A stretch of DNA of 7,604 nucleotides, taken from positions 1 to 7,604 of the forward strand of contig DFKH01000036.1 of the NCBI GenBank assembly GCA_002373815.1, written 5' to 3'. This document shows, piece after piece, positions 1 to 6,104 of the stretch (its first letter is position 1; every line of letters begins with the position of its first letter). The notes below the pieces were generated by a model. That model was not told where the DNA came from. It was given only the letters and a program-made list of their open reading frames with translations, and searched no databases. A program made the translations under genes and the position numbers. The DNA comes from Alphaproteobacteria bacterium UBA3650. Its GTDB lineage: Bacteria > Pseudomonadota > Alphaproteobacteria > CAAHEQ01 > UBA3637.

Positions 1-1378
1 CCACCGCATATTGTTCTTCTGTCACGTGAAATTGGAAAGCATAAGGTGTTCCTGTGATTGTTCTAAAATATGCCAAAGGCACAGGACCCCAGTCGGATTT
101 TTTACGTCCTTCTGAAGGCTGATCAATCATTGTTGCACAGGCAACTACATTTGATAAATACAAATAGGTTCTTGGGTAGACGTCATACGTTGGAAATTGA
201 TTAAAGAAAACTGCCTGAGCCGACCATCCTTCCCGTACAGGCGTCACATTGTGAATTCGGCAAATGCGTTCCACCTCTTCCTGACCAAATTTTAACTCAT
301 CTGGTGAATCACCATATAAAATCATAGACATAGCATATTCATTTAAAGTTTGGCTATCTGCATCCGTTGCATCTAATGAGGACAAGGCTTCATTAAATTG
401 ATCCAATACGTTTTGAGAAAAACTTGTCATATACGCCATTTTGCGTTGGTTTAACAATAAAGCTGTTGATTTTGACATAGGGACCGCTTTAACATTGTGC
501 AAAAAGACCATTTCAATATCTAAGCTCAGAAGGTCTGCGACCATTTGTTCATCCATATAGTCTCCGGGTTTTCTGATCCCCATCATGATCGCCAATTTTT
601 CACGATCTCCCGCAAAAAAGCGCACAATTCCTTCGTCTTTTGTAAAATGCACATAATCTGATGTTAAAAGAACATTTAAATAATCCCCCTGCTCTCCATG
701 GATCAGCGGCTTTGGACGTGAAAGCGGACTTGCTAAACGTGCAAAGAGCCATAAAGGACTTTTGTCTTCTTGATTGACTCCCTCTTTTTCCGTCAACAAA
801 ACAGGATTATACATATCCATAATGGATGTCAATGCATTGGATGCTTGATCCAAATCTCGTTTTGCCTCTTTACGGTCGTTCACGCTGAGGACAATATAGT
901 GATGGTTTTTAAAAATACGATGCATATTTTCCATCCACAACTCATCGATTTTGTGCAATAACTTATTGTCTTGGAAAGCCTCCATTGTATCCAGTTGTAC
1001 CTTATCCCGCACTGTCATCATGCGTACAACAATTTCTAATTCCGCCATGGAATCAATCCAACGCTTGCGCGCACTTGTTAAAGAAAGTCTGTCTTCTGGT
1101 GCCATCAAAGTGCTATCCACGCCTTTGACCTCAAAGACACGCGCCATTGCGCCATTTCTTAAGTGAATGGTCGCCCCATCTTCATCTAATCTTTCGAATG
1201 GCAAAAAATCGGACAGGCGCGTTTCTTTTGGTTTTGGTAACACCCACTCGCCAATTTTTGTCACAGATGCAAAAGCAAGCAAAATTGCAGAGAGCAACCC
1301 CAACACAGCCAAAATCATCGGCGTTGATGTCGCGCTTGTCAGGATAAAATCAATAATGTTTGCATCTATGTTGTTCAT
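1..1378 (-). CDS. virB4: VirB4-type type IV secretion ATPase, N-terminal part (3' end beyond the left edge)
   Basis: An open frame of 459 codons starts at the ATG 1376-1378 and continues off the left edge without a stop. AAGGAA lies just upstream of the start, 13 bases after the virB3 stop. VirB4 proteins are the large cytoplasmic-face ATPases that power assembly of, and transfer through, type IV secretion channels. The visible part covers the family's N-terminal CagE/TrbE/VirB domain. Signs are an early P-x-DG-type stretch (residues about 60-95, with DEDG and FEVKG) and, near the cut, SDWGPVPLAYFRT followed by TGTPY and FQFH (residues 428-451). In this family that block sits shortly before the Walker A loop, so the nucleotide-binding motor itself lies outside the window. 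Residues about 20-39 form a strong hydrophobic segment, probably membrane-spanning, which the best-studied VirB4 proteins lack or show only weakly. The family is fairly certain. Whether the machine moves DNA or effectors cannot be told here. Confidence 0.85.
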   Translation of the reverse strand, partial: MNNIDANIIDFILTSATSTPMILAVLGLLSAILLAFASVTKIGEWVLPKPKETRLSDFLPFERLDEDGATIHLRNGAMARVFEVKGVDSTLMAPEDRLSLTSARKRWIDSMAELEIVVRMMTVRDKVQLDTMEAFQDNKLLHKIDELWMENMHRIFKNHHYIVLSVNDRKEAKRDLDQASNALTSIMDMYNPVLLTEKEGVNQEDKSPLWLFARLASPLSRPKPLIHGEQGDYLNVLLTSDYVHFTKDEGIVRFFAGDREKLAIMMGIRKPGDYMDEQMVADLLSLDIEMVFLHNVKAVPMSKSTALLLNQRKMAYMTSFSQNVLDQFNEALSSLDATDADSQTLNEYAMSMILYGDSPDELKFGQEEVERICRIHNVTPVREGWSAQAVFFNQFPTYDVYPRTYLYLSNVVACATMIDQPSEGRKKSDWGPVPLAYFRTITGTPYAFQFHVTEEQYAV

Positions 1379-1391
1379 TTAATTCCTTATG

Positions 1392-1685
1392 CTATGGTGC
1401 AAGCTTTACCCCGCGTTCTTTGTATATGTTGTGGCTCGTGGCAGGACCATTTGTTCCCCATGCCTGCAACATATGCGATAAGTGGGGTTCGCGTGTTCCT
1501 GCAATGACCAAAAATATATGTCCCAACAAAATTGTAATCAAGGAAACCAACGGGTTGACATTAAACATTCCAATCAAGATAAACATCCATGCCGCTTGAA
1601 TGACAAAATTCGCCATAGCGGGAATGAATGGTGCCAAGAAAATACGGGGTGGCATTGCAACAGCTCGTAAAATTGGTTCACGCAT
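1392..1685 (-). CDS. virB3: VirB3-like type IV secretion inner-membrane protein
   Basis: A complete 97-residue protein with ATG at 1683-1685 and a good AGGAGA ribosome site at 1691-1696. VirB3 is a short inner-membrane component of type IV secretion systems and is typically encoded directly before virB4, as here. The N-terminus REPILRAVAMPPRIF resembles the VirB3 opening (a charged or polar start, then a hydrophobic run with prolines). Two hydrophobic segments follow, about residues 22-41 and 45-63. After the second comes TREPHL, resembling the DPHL-type motif typical of VirB3 just after its membrane hairpin. Length is normal for the family (about 90-110). It is the first gene of the minus-strand unit in this window and is divergent from gatC. 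The assignment rests on length, topology, short motifs and the VirB4 neighbour, since VirB3 sequences are poorly conserved. Confidence 0.8.
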   Translation of the reverse strand: MREPILRAVAMPPRIFLAPFIPAMANFVIQAAWMFILIGMFNVNPLVSLITILLGHIFLVIAGTREPHLSHMLQAWGTNGPATSHNIYKERGVKLAP

Positions 1686-1703
1686 TTTAATCTCCTTTTT
1701 CTA

Positions 1704-1732
1704 TTCATACTCTAAATTCTTGCAAATGAAAA
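1704..1732 (-). promoter_or_regulatory. possible weak promoter for virB3-virB4
   Basis: On the minus strand, TTTTCA (1727-1732) and TATGAA (1704-1709) lie 17 bases apart, each with four of six consensus matches. Transcription of the virB3 unit should begin somewhere in 1686-1805 because gatC diverges from it. However, this pair would place the start almost on the ribosome site (1691-1696). It is the best sigma70-like pair I can see, and weak. Confidence 0.25.
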
Positions 1733-1750
1733 GAAAAAAATGCTTTTTCC

Positions 1751-1779
1751 TTGACTTTTTTTATCTTTTTTGGCATAAT
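1751..1779 (+). promoter_or_regulatory. sigma70-type promoter of the gatCAB operon
   Basis: TTGACT (1751-1756) and CATAAT (1774-1779) each match five of six consensus positions and are separated by the ideal 17 bases. Transcription would start near 1786, leaving a leader of about 20 bases that holds the AAAGGAG ribosome site (1792-1798) of gatC. The spacer is nearly all T, and neighbouring A and T runs (1734-1740, 1744-1748, 1756-1762, 1766-1771) may make this stretch bent or easily melted. The leader is too short for a riboswitch or attenuator. Confidence 0.75.
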
Positions 1780-1805
1780 TTTGTTATTCGCAAAGGAGAA
1801 TTGAA

Positions 1806-2093
1806 ATGGCCTTAAATCAAGAAACAATTAAAAATCTTTCTACTTTGTCACGATTGCGTTTACCTCAGGATCGTGAGGAAAAGATTTTATCCGACCTTCA
1901 AAGCATTTTGGATTGGGTGGAACAATTAAAAGAAGTCAACATTGATGGCGTCGAACCTTTGGTGTCTATCACACAAGGGAATGCCCCTATGCGCAAAGAT
2001 GAGGTGACTGATGGTGGGCTTCAAAAAGAATTGATGATGAATGCGCCCGAAGAAATTCAAGGCTTTTATGTGGTGCCAAAGGTGGTGAAATAA
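1806..2093 (+). CDS. gatC: Asp-tRNA(Asn)/Glu-tRNA(Gln) amidotransferase subunit C
   Basis: GatC is the small subunit of the GatCAB amidotransferase. It wraps around GatA and holds it to GatB, with no active site of its own. The 95-residue length is typical. Family signatures are visible: LSRLRL near residues 14-19, the helix running into DGVEPL (47-52), RKDEV (63-67), and the C-terminal NAPEEIQGFYVVPKVV (79-94), the most conserved part. The start has AAAGGAG seven bases upstream and follows a good promoter. The TAA stop shares its last A with the gatA ATG (TAATG), so translation of the two subunits is probably coupled, which suits a one-to-one complex. Assignment is firm from sequence and order. 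Confidence 0.96.
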   Translation: MALNQETIKNLSTLSRLRLPQDREEKILSDLQSILDWVEQLKEVNIDGVEPLVSITQGNAPMRKDEVTDGGLQKELMMNAPEEIQGFYVVPKVVK

Positions 2094-3559
2094 TGACTGA
2101 TTTAGTGAACTTGACCATTGCTGATGCATTGGATTTATTGAATAAAAAAGAAATTTCTTCTGTTGATTTAACAAAGGCTCATATCGCCGAAATGGAAAAG
2201 GGGCGGGTGTTAAATGCTTTTATTACAGAAACTCCAGATTTGGCTTTAGAACAGGCCAAAGCTAGTGATGAAAAACGAGCAAATGGGTCGACTTTGGGGG
2301 CTTTGGAGGGAATTCCTATTGCTAACAAAGATCTCTATTGCACAAAAGGGGTGCGCACAACAGCGGCCAGTAAAATTTTATCCAACTTTGTGCCCCCCTA
2401 TGAATCCACTGTTTCTCAGAAATTAAAGGATGCAGGAACTGTCATGTTGGGAAAATTAAACACCGATCAATTTGCGATGGGTGGTTCCACTCTTACCAGT
2501 TATTTTGGGGTCACAAAAAATCCATGGAACTTGGATTTGGTACCTGGTGGTTCGTCGGGTGGTTCAGCTGCTGCAGTATCCGCAGGACTATGTATGGGGG
2601 CCACAGGTTCAGATACAGGCGGATCCATTCGTCAGCCAGCCAGTTTTTGTGGCGTAACGGGTATTAAACCAACTTATGGTCGTTGCTCACGTTATGGAAT
2701 CGTGGCGTTTGCCAGTTCGCTGGATCAAGCTGGTCCTATGGCACGAACTGTAAAAGATTGTGCTTTGATGTTGGGGGCTATGGCAGGCGCTGATGATAAA
2801 GATTCCACAGTAGCCGATATGCCTGTCCCCGATTATACACAAGCTTTAACGGGCGATATTAAAGGCAAAAAGATTGGTATTCCAAAAGAATATCGTTTGG
2901 ATGGTCTAAACGAAGATGTCCAACGCATTTGGGATAAAGGCATCCAACTTTTGAAAGATGCTGGCGCAGAGATTGTGGATATTTCTTTACCACACACAAA
3001 ATATGCTCTGCCTGTATATTACATTGTTGCTTGCGCGGAAGCCAGCTCCAACTTGTCTCGTTATGATGGGGTGCGTTATACCACACGCGTAGATGGCAAT
3101 TCGCTAGACGAAATGTATGAAAATACGCGCACAGACGGCTTTGGCGATGAAGTTGTTCGTCGTATTTTGTTGGGTACATTTGTGTTGTCGGCGGGCTTTT
3201 ATGATGCTTATTACACACGGGCTCAACGGGTACGCCGTTTGATTTACAATGACTTTGTGGACGCGTTCAAGCAAGTAGATGCCATTTTGGTTCCTGCCGC
3301 GCCAACGCCAGCGCTTTCCGCAGAAGACATGAAAAATATGAAACCCGTAGATGTCTATGCGGGCGATGTGTTCACGACCCCTGCTAGTTTGGCGGGCGTT
3401 CCAGGGCTTTCCTTGCCGATTGGACTTTCTCAAAACGGACTCCCCATTGGCTTACAGGTCATTGGTAAACACTTTGATGAAAACACCGTTTTCCAAGTGG
3501 CAGATGTGTTGGAAAAAATGGCGAACTTTGACAAGACTCCCCACAGAGTGAAAGGATAA
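2093..3559 (+). CDS. gatA: Asp-tRNA(Asn)/Glu-tRNA(Gln) amidotransferase subunit A (glutaminase)
   Basis: GatA hydrolyses glutamine, and the freed ammonia passes through an internal tunnel to GatB, which amidates the misacylated tRNA in the cytoplasm. The protein belongs to the amidase-signature family, and its Ser-cisSer-Lys triad is all present: K79 in GIPIANKD, the cis-serine S154 in PGGSSGGSAAA, and the nucleophile S178 in SDTGGSIRQPAS. These positions coincide with the residue numbers I recall for the Staphylococcus aureus enzyme. GVTGIKPTYGRCSRYG (187-202) and SSLDQAGP (208-215) are further family hallmarks. The 488 residues are full length (family about 480-495). N78 replaces the isoleucine often found just before the catalytic lysine, a mild variation. 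The start overlaps the gatC stop by one base, and gatB begins three bases after the stop. Confidence 0.97.
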   Translation: MTDLVNLTIADALDLLNKKEISSVDLTKAHIAEMEKGRVLNAFITETPDLALEQAKASDEKRANGSTLGALEGIPIANKDLYCTKGVRTTAASKILSNFVPPYESTVSQKLKDAGTVMLGKLNTDQFAMGGSTLTSYFGVTKNPWNLDLVPGGSSGGSAAAVSAGLCMGATGSDTGGSIRQPASFCGVTGIKPTYGRCSRYGIVAFASSLDQAGPMARTVKDCALMLGAMAGADDKDSTVADMPVPDYTQALTGDIKGKKIGIPKEYRLDGLNEDVQRIWDKGIQLLKDAGAEIVDISLPHTKYALPVYYIVACAEASSNLSRYDGVRYTTRVDGNSLDEMYENTRTDGFGDEVVRRILLGTFVLSAGFYDAYYTRAQRVRRLIYNDFVDAFKQVDAILVPAAPTPALSAEDMKNMKPVDVYAGDVFTTPASLAGVPGLSLPIGLSQNGLPIGLQVIGKHFDENTVFQVADVLEKMANFDKTPHRVKG

Positions 3560-3562
3560 AAG

Positions 3563-5011
3563 ATGTACACGATTGAAGGAAAAACAGGTAAGTGGGAATT
3601 GGTGATTGGATTGGAAGTCCACTGTGAGATTTTATCAAAGTCCAAAGTCTTTTCAGGTGCTAGCGCTGCTTTTGGTGGCGAACAAAATACCCAAGTATCT
3701 TTTATTGATGCTGCTTTCCCTGGTATGTTGCCAAAAGTCAACGAATATTGTATTGAACAATGTGTCAAAACAGGTATGGGCTTGAATGCTCAAATCAACA
3801 AATACTCCAGATTTGACCGCAAAAACTATTTCTATGCTGACTTGCCTCAGGGGTATCAGATTTCTCAGCTTTACCATCCAATTGTGGGTGAAGGATTTAT
3901 TGAAGTCACGACTGCCGATGGTACACGCAAGATTGGGGTCGAACGGTTGCACTTGGAACAGGATGCGGGTAAATCTATCCACGATATGCACCCAAGCAAG
4001 ACTTTAATTGACTTGAACAGATCGGGTGTCGGCTTGATGGAAATTGTATCTAAACCCGATATGCATAGTCCAGAAGAAGCAGGAGAGTATTTACGCCAAC
4101 TCCGTGCGATTGTGCGCGCTTTGGGAACTTGTGACGGCAATATGGATGAAGGTTCTATGCGTTGCGACGTCAACATTTCTGTGCGTCCCGTAGGTGAAAC
4201 AGGTCTGCGCGCCAGAGCGGAAGTGAAAAATGTGAACTCTGTGCGTTTTGTGATGCATGCCATTGAAGTGGAGGCCAACCGTCAAATTGAAATTTATGAA
4301 AATGGCGGCACGATCAAGCAAGAAACACGCCTTTATGATTCCGAAAATGGCGAAACTCGTTCCATGCGGACAAAAGAAAATGCAAATGATTACAGATACT
4401 TCCCAGATCCAGACTTGTTACCGGTGGTCTTGACGGATGAGTATATTGAAAACATTCGTAAAAACTTACCTGAACTCCCAGAAGTCAAGAAAAAACGCTA
4501 TATTGAACAACTGGGACTCCCCGAATATGATGCCGGCATTTTAACCGCGGACAATGAGACTTCTGCTTATTTTGAAGCGGCGGCCAAAGGGCATGACGCC
4601 AAGAAGGTGGCCAACTGGGTGATGGGTGATTTGTTTGCTTATTTGAACAAAGAGTGTTTGCCGATTACCAAGAGTCCTATTTCGTCCGAAAATTTGGGTG
4701 CCTTGGTGGGCCTTATTGAAGACAATACGATTTCTGGTAAAATTGCAAAAGATGTGTTTGTATTTATGATTGAAACGGGCAAAACACCTGCCGAAATCGT
4801 GGAAGAAAAAGGCTTAAAGCAAACCACAGATACTGGGGCTATTGAAGCCATCATTGATGAAGTTTTGGCCGCTAATCCAGACAAAGTTGCCGAAATCAAA
4901 GCGGGCAAGGACAAGCTGAAAGGTTGGTTTGTGGGTCAAATCATGAAGGCCAGCCAAGGCAAAGTCAACCCTGCCATGGCGAACGAATTATTAAACAAAA
5001 AATTGCAATAA
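3563..5011 (+). CDS. gatB: Asp-tRNA(Asn)/Glu-tRNA(Gln) amidotransferase subunit B (tRNA-binding kinase/transamidase)
   Basis: GatB binds the mischarged tRNA, phosphorylates the side chain of its Glu or Asp with ATP, and completes amidation with ammonia from GatA. The 482 residues are full length. Seen in order: WELVIGLEVH (11-20), RKNYFYADLPQGYQISQ (86-102), HLEQDAGKS (130-138), LNRSGVGLMEIVSKPD (151-166), CDGNMDEGSMRCDVN (190-204), VKNVNSVRF (221-229) and DYRYFPDPDL (276-285). The C-terminal helical YqeY-like tail ends in GKVNPAMANELL. By family analogy H20, E132 and E160 are probable metal ligands of the active site, but this is inferred. AAAGGA at 3551-3556, inside the end of gatA, serves as ribosome site. 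Two stops stand in tandem (TAA TAA, 5009-5014). Together with gatC and gatA this gives a complete enzyme. Confidence 0.97.
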   Translation: MYTIEGKTGKWELVIGLEVHCEILSKSKVFSGASAAFGGEQNTQVSFIDAAFPGMLPKVNEYCIEQCVKTGMGLNAQINKYSRFDRKNYFYADLPQGYQISQLYHPIVGEGFIEVTTADGTRKIGVERLHLEQDAGKSIHDMHPSKTLIDLNRSGVGLMEIVSKPDMHSPEEAGEYLRQLRAIVRALGTCDGNMDEGSMRCDVNISVRPVGETGLRARAEVKNVNSVRFVMHAIEVEANRQIEIYENGGTIKQETRLYDSENGETRSMRTKENANDYRYFPDPDLLPVVLTDEYIENIRKNLPELPEVKKKRYIEQLGLPEYDAGILTADNETSAYFEAAAKGHDAKKVANWVMGDLFAYLNKECLPITKSPISSENLGALVGLIEDNTISGKIAKDVFVFMIETGKTPAEIVEEKGLKQTTDTGAIEAIIDEVLAANPDKVAEIKAGKDKLKGWFVGQIMKASQGKVNPAMANELLNKKLQ

Positions 5012-5012
5012 T

Positions 5013-5020
5013 AAGGGGGG
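5013..5020 (+). promoter_or_regulatory. unusual G-run ribosome binding site before the 167-residue gene
   Basis: AAGGGGGG ends four bases before the ATG at 5025-5027. It contains a Shine-Dalgarno core, but the six-G run is odd next to the AAAGGAG and AAAGGA sites of the other genes in this operon. It overlaps the second stop codon after gatB. It supports this ATG as the true start, as the next methionine is at codon 46. Confidence 0.6.
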
Positions 5021-5024
5021 CAAA

Positions 5025-5528
5025 ATGCCGTTAAAAGATAATTTAGAAAATAATTGCAAATTGTTTGTTGCACGTTCAAATCCAAGTAAAGTTGGCCGCA
5101 CGCCAAAAGATTTTTCTACGCGCCTACAAGAATGGGAAGCATTGTTCACCGAGTTGCATATGCCTTGCTTTTTTAGCTCAGATTCTCATGAAAAGGATAA
5201 TCAAAAAAACAAGCAATTGTGTATTACTTTTCCAAATGGCTTGCGTGTTGAAGATCGTGACACAGCCGGCGTTTCATTTTGGGCGGATAATGGCAAGGAT
5301 GCTTTAAAAGAAAATATGGATTCCGTTGTTCAAACAATTCGAATTGTTGCTAAACACTTACAACGTCGTGGTGATAATATGGTCGAACAAATCTTTGGCA
5401 AGCACTTTGTCTTATCTGGTGATAATTCCCCTGGTTCCAAGCCATATGTGGACGCCTTTGTCAATGTTTTTACTGAAAAAGAGCATGTTGTACGAGTTCA
5501 ACCTTTTCGTCAGCAACACTCTCATTGA
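5025..5528 (+). CDS. uncharacterised 167-residue protein, last gene of the gat operon
   Basis: I do not recognise this protein. It lies 13 bases after gatB on the same strand, with no promoter or terminator between, and a terminator follows five bases after its stop, so it very likely shares the gat transcript. It has no signal peptide or membrane segment and looks soluble and cytoplasmic. The composition suggests a mixed alpha/beta fold: a basic N-terminal part (KVGRTPKDF, 22-30), a Trp/Phe/Leu-rich helix (35-44), a likely strand pair around LCITFP and LRVEDRD (65-79), a long helix with paired arginines (about 93-115, QRRGD), and a strand-rich C-terminus ending in QQHSH. Cysteines are at 11, 48 and 66. 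Codon use resembles its neighbours. It is probably a real gene (good length, ribosome site, tight spacing). A role with GatCAB is only a guess from position. Confidence 0.75.
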   Translation: MPLKDNLENNCKLFVARSNPSKVGRTPKDFSTRLQEWEALFTELHMPCFFSSDSHEKDNQKNKQLCITFPNGLRVEDRDTAGVSFWADNGKDALKENMDSVVQTIRIVAKHLQRRGDNMVEQIFGKHFVLSGDNSPGSKPYVDAFVNVFTEKEHVVRVQPFRQQHSH

Positions 5529-5532
5529 GAAC

Positions 5533-5562
5533 AAAAAACTCGCCCATTTGAGCGAGTTTTTT
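5533..5562. terminator. bidirectional rho-independent terminator between convergent units
   Basis: Two 11-base arms (5533-5543 and 5552-5562) pair perfectly around an eight-base loop, with the core ACTCGC/GCGAGT flanked by A and T runs. On the plus strand the T run extends to 5564, ending the gat operon five bases after its last stop. Read on the minus strand it has a T run of six and lies about 17 bases after the stop of the small membrane-protein gene at 5579, so one hairpin serves both directions. Confidence 0.9.
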
Positions 5563-5578
5563 TTCTCGGGAGAAGTGC

Positions 5579-5779
5579 TTATTTTTTCATTTTTTGGCCA
5601 GCATAGGCGAAAATGCACCATAAAGCAGACAAGCCAACAATGTCATAAACAATCATTGATAAAAAGCTGCCCATACCAAACAAAAACGCCACCAAGTCAA
5701 AGTTGAAAAAGCCGACTAATCCCCAGTTTAATGCCCCAATAATTACTAAGGCACACGCAATTTTATTCACTATTTCCAT
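5579..5779 (-). CDS. DUF378-type small membrane protein, second copy (66 residues)
   Basis: A complete small gene with an excellent AGGAGGA ribosome site (5784-5790) four bases before the ATG. The protein has two hydrophobic helices (about residues 6-24 and 41-60) joined by a short loop. It carries the DUF378 hallmark IGALNWGLVG (14-23) followed by F-x-F-DLV and later YD-x-x-G-x-SA, and ends in a basic AGQKMKK tail. DUF378 proteins (YuzA-like) are inner-membrane proteins of 60-80 residues with no established function. By ungapped hand alignment it is identical to the upstream paralogue at 30 of 63 positions. It appears to have its own promoter and is separated from the paralogue by a terminator, so it can be expressed independently. 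Confidence 0.88.
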   Translation of the reverse strand: MEIVNKIACALVIIGALNWGLVGFFNFDLVAFLFGMGSFLSMIVYDIVGLSALWCIFAYAGQKMKK

Positions 5780-5803
5780 GTGTTCCTCCTTTTTTGAACA
5801 AGT

Positions 5804-5834
5804 TTTATGTGGGCACGTCTTGTCCTTTTGTCAA
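5804..5834 (-). promoter_or_regulatory. probable promoter of the second DUF378 gene
   Basis: On the minus strand a perfect TTGACA (5829-5834) is followed after 19 bases by CATAAA (5804-5809, four of six matches). The spacing is longer than ideal and the -10 box is mediocre. The pair sits between the terminator at 5842-5870 and the ribosome site at 5784-5790, exactly where a promoter is needed if that terminator is efficient. Confidence 0.5.
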
Positions 5835-5841
5835 TATATAC

Positions 5842-5870
5842 AAAAAACCGGAGCAAAAAGCCCCGGCTTT
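5842..5870 (-). terminator. rho-independent terminator after the first DUF378 gene
   Basis: Read on the minus strand, an 11-pair stem (two of them G-U) containing GCCGGGGC opposite GCTCCGGT closes on a five-T loop and is followed by a run of Ts (5842-5847). It starts 17 bases after the stop at 5888-5890. It ends the fadL-DUF378 transcript before the second paralogue. Confidence 0.85.
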
Positions 5871-5887
5871 GTTATGGAATTATTTGA

Positions 5888-6079
5888 TTATTTTCTACCT
5901 AAATAGCCCACAATAGCTAATACAGCAGAAACACCAATTAAATCGTATGTTACCTTTGTCGCCAATGTTCCGGCCCCAAAGAATTTTACGACTAAATCAA
6001 TTCCAAACATACCCACTAGTCCCCAGTTCAAGGCACCAAACAGAACAAGTAGGCTTGCGATTAAAGAAATTAGTTTCAT
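5888..6079 (-). CDS. DUF378-type small membrane protein, first copy (63 residues)
   Basis: A complete 63-residue protein with ATG at 6077-6079, preceded by a GGAAG-type ribosome site. It has two likely membrane helices (about 3-23 and 41-59). The signature is FGALNWGLVGMFGIDLV (14-30) and later YDLIGVSA, ending in YLGRK. This matches the DUF378 (YuzA-like) family, whose function is unknown. It starts only 25 bases after the fadL-like stop, with no terminator or promoter seen between, so the two are probably cotranscribed, and a terminator follows it. The neighbouring copy at 5579-5779 shares about half its residues, so the pair most likely arose by tandem duplication followed by long divergence. 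Confidence 0.88.
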   Translation of the reverse strand: MKLISLIASLLVLFGALNWGLVGMFGIDLVVKFFGAGTLATKVTYDLIGVSAVLAIVGYLGRK

Positions 6080-6104
6080 TTTTCTTCCTTTCCCTTCTTT
6101 TTGA

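Noticed and set aside
770..1382. Several short plus-strand open frames across 770-1382
   Set aside because: They lie opposite the continuous VirB4 frame, overlap one another, have no good ribosome sites and show no recognisable motifs. They are shadows of the coding strand.
1731..1750. A/T-rich stem around 1734-1748 as a terminator between virB3 and gatC
   Set aside because: The arms are only A and T runs around a four-base loop and would be unstable. Moreover both flanking units diverge, so no transcript needs to end here.
1780..1805. A riboswitch or T-box leader controlling the gat operon
   Set aside because: With transcription starting near 1786 the leader is only about 20 bases, too short for any such element.
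2549..2580. Repeated GGTGGTTC units in gatA as a tandem DNA repeat
   Set aside because: They encode the conserved PGGSSGGSAAA amidase motif, so the repetition comes from the protein's glycine-serine loop.
2859..4321. Minus-strand open frames of 76-135 codons inside gatA and gatB
   Set aside because: They are antisense to well-conserved genes, show odd composition (rich in Cys, His, Ser or Thr), and have no promoter or ribosome site. Open antisense frames are expected here from the codon bias of the real genes.
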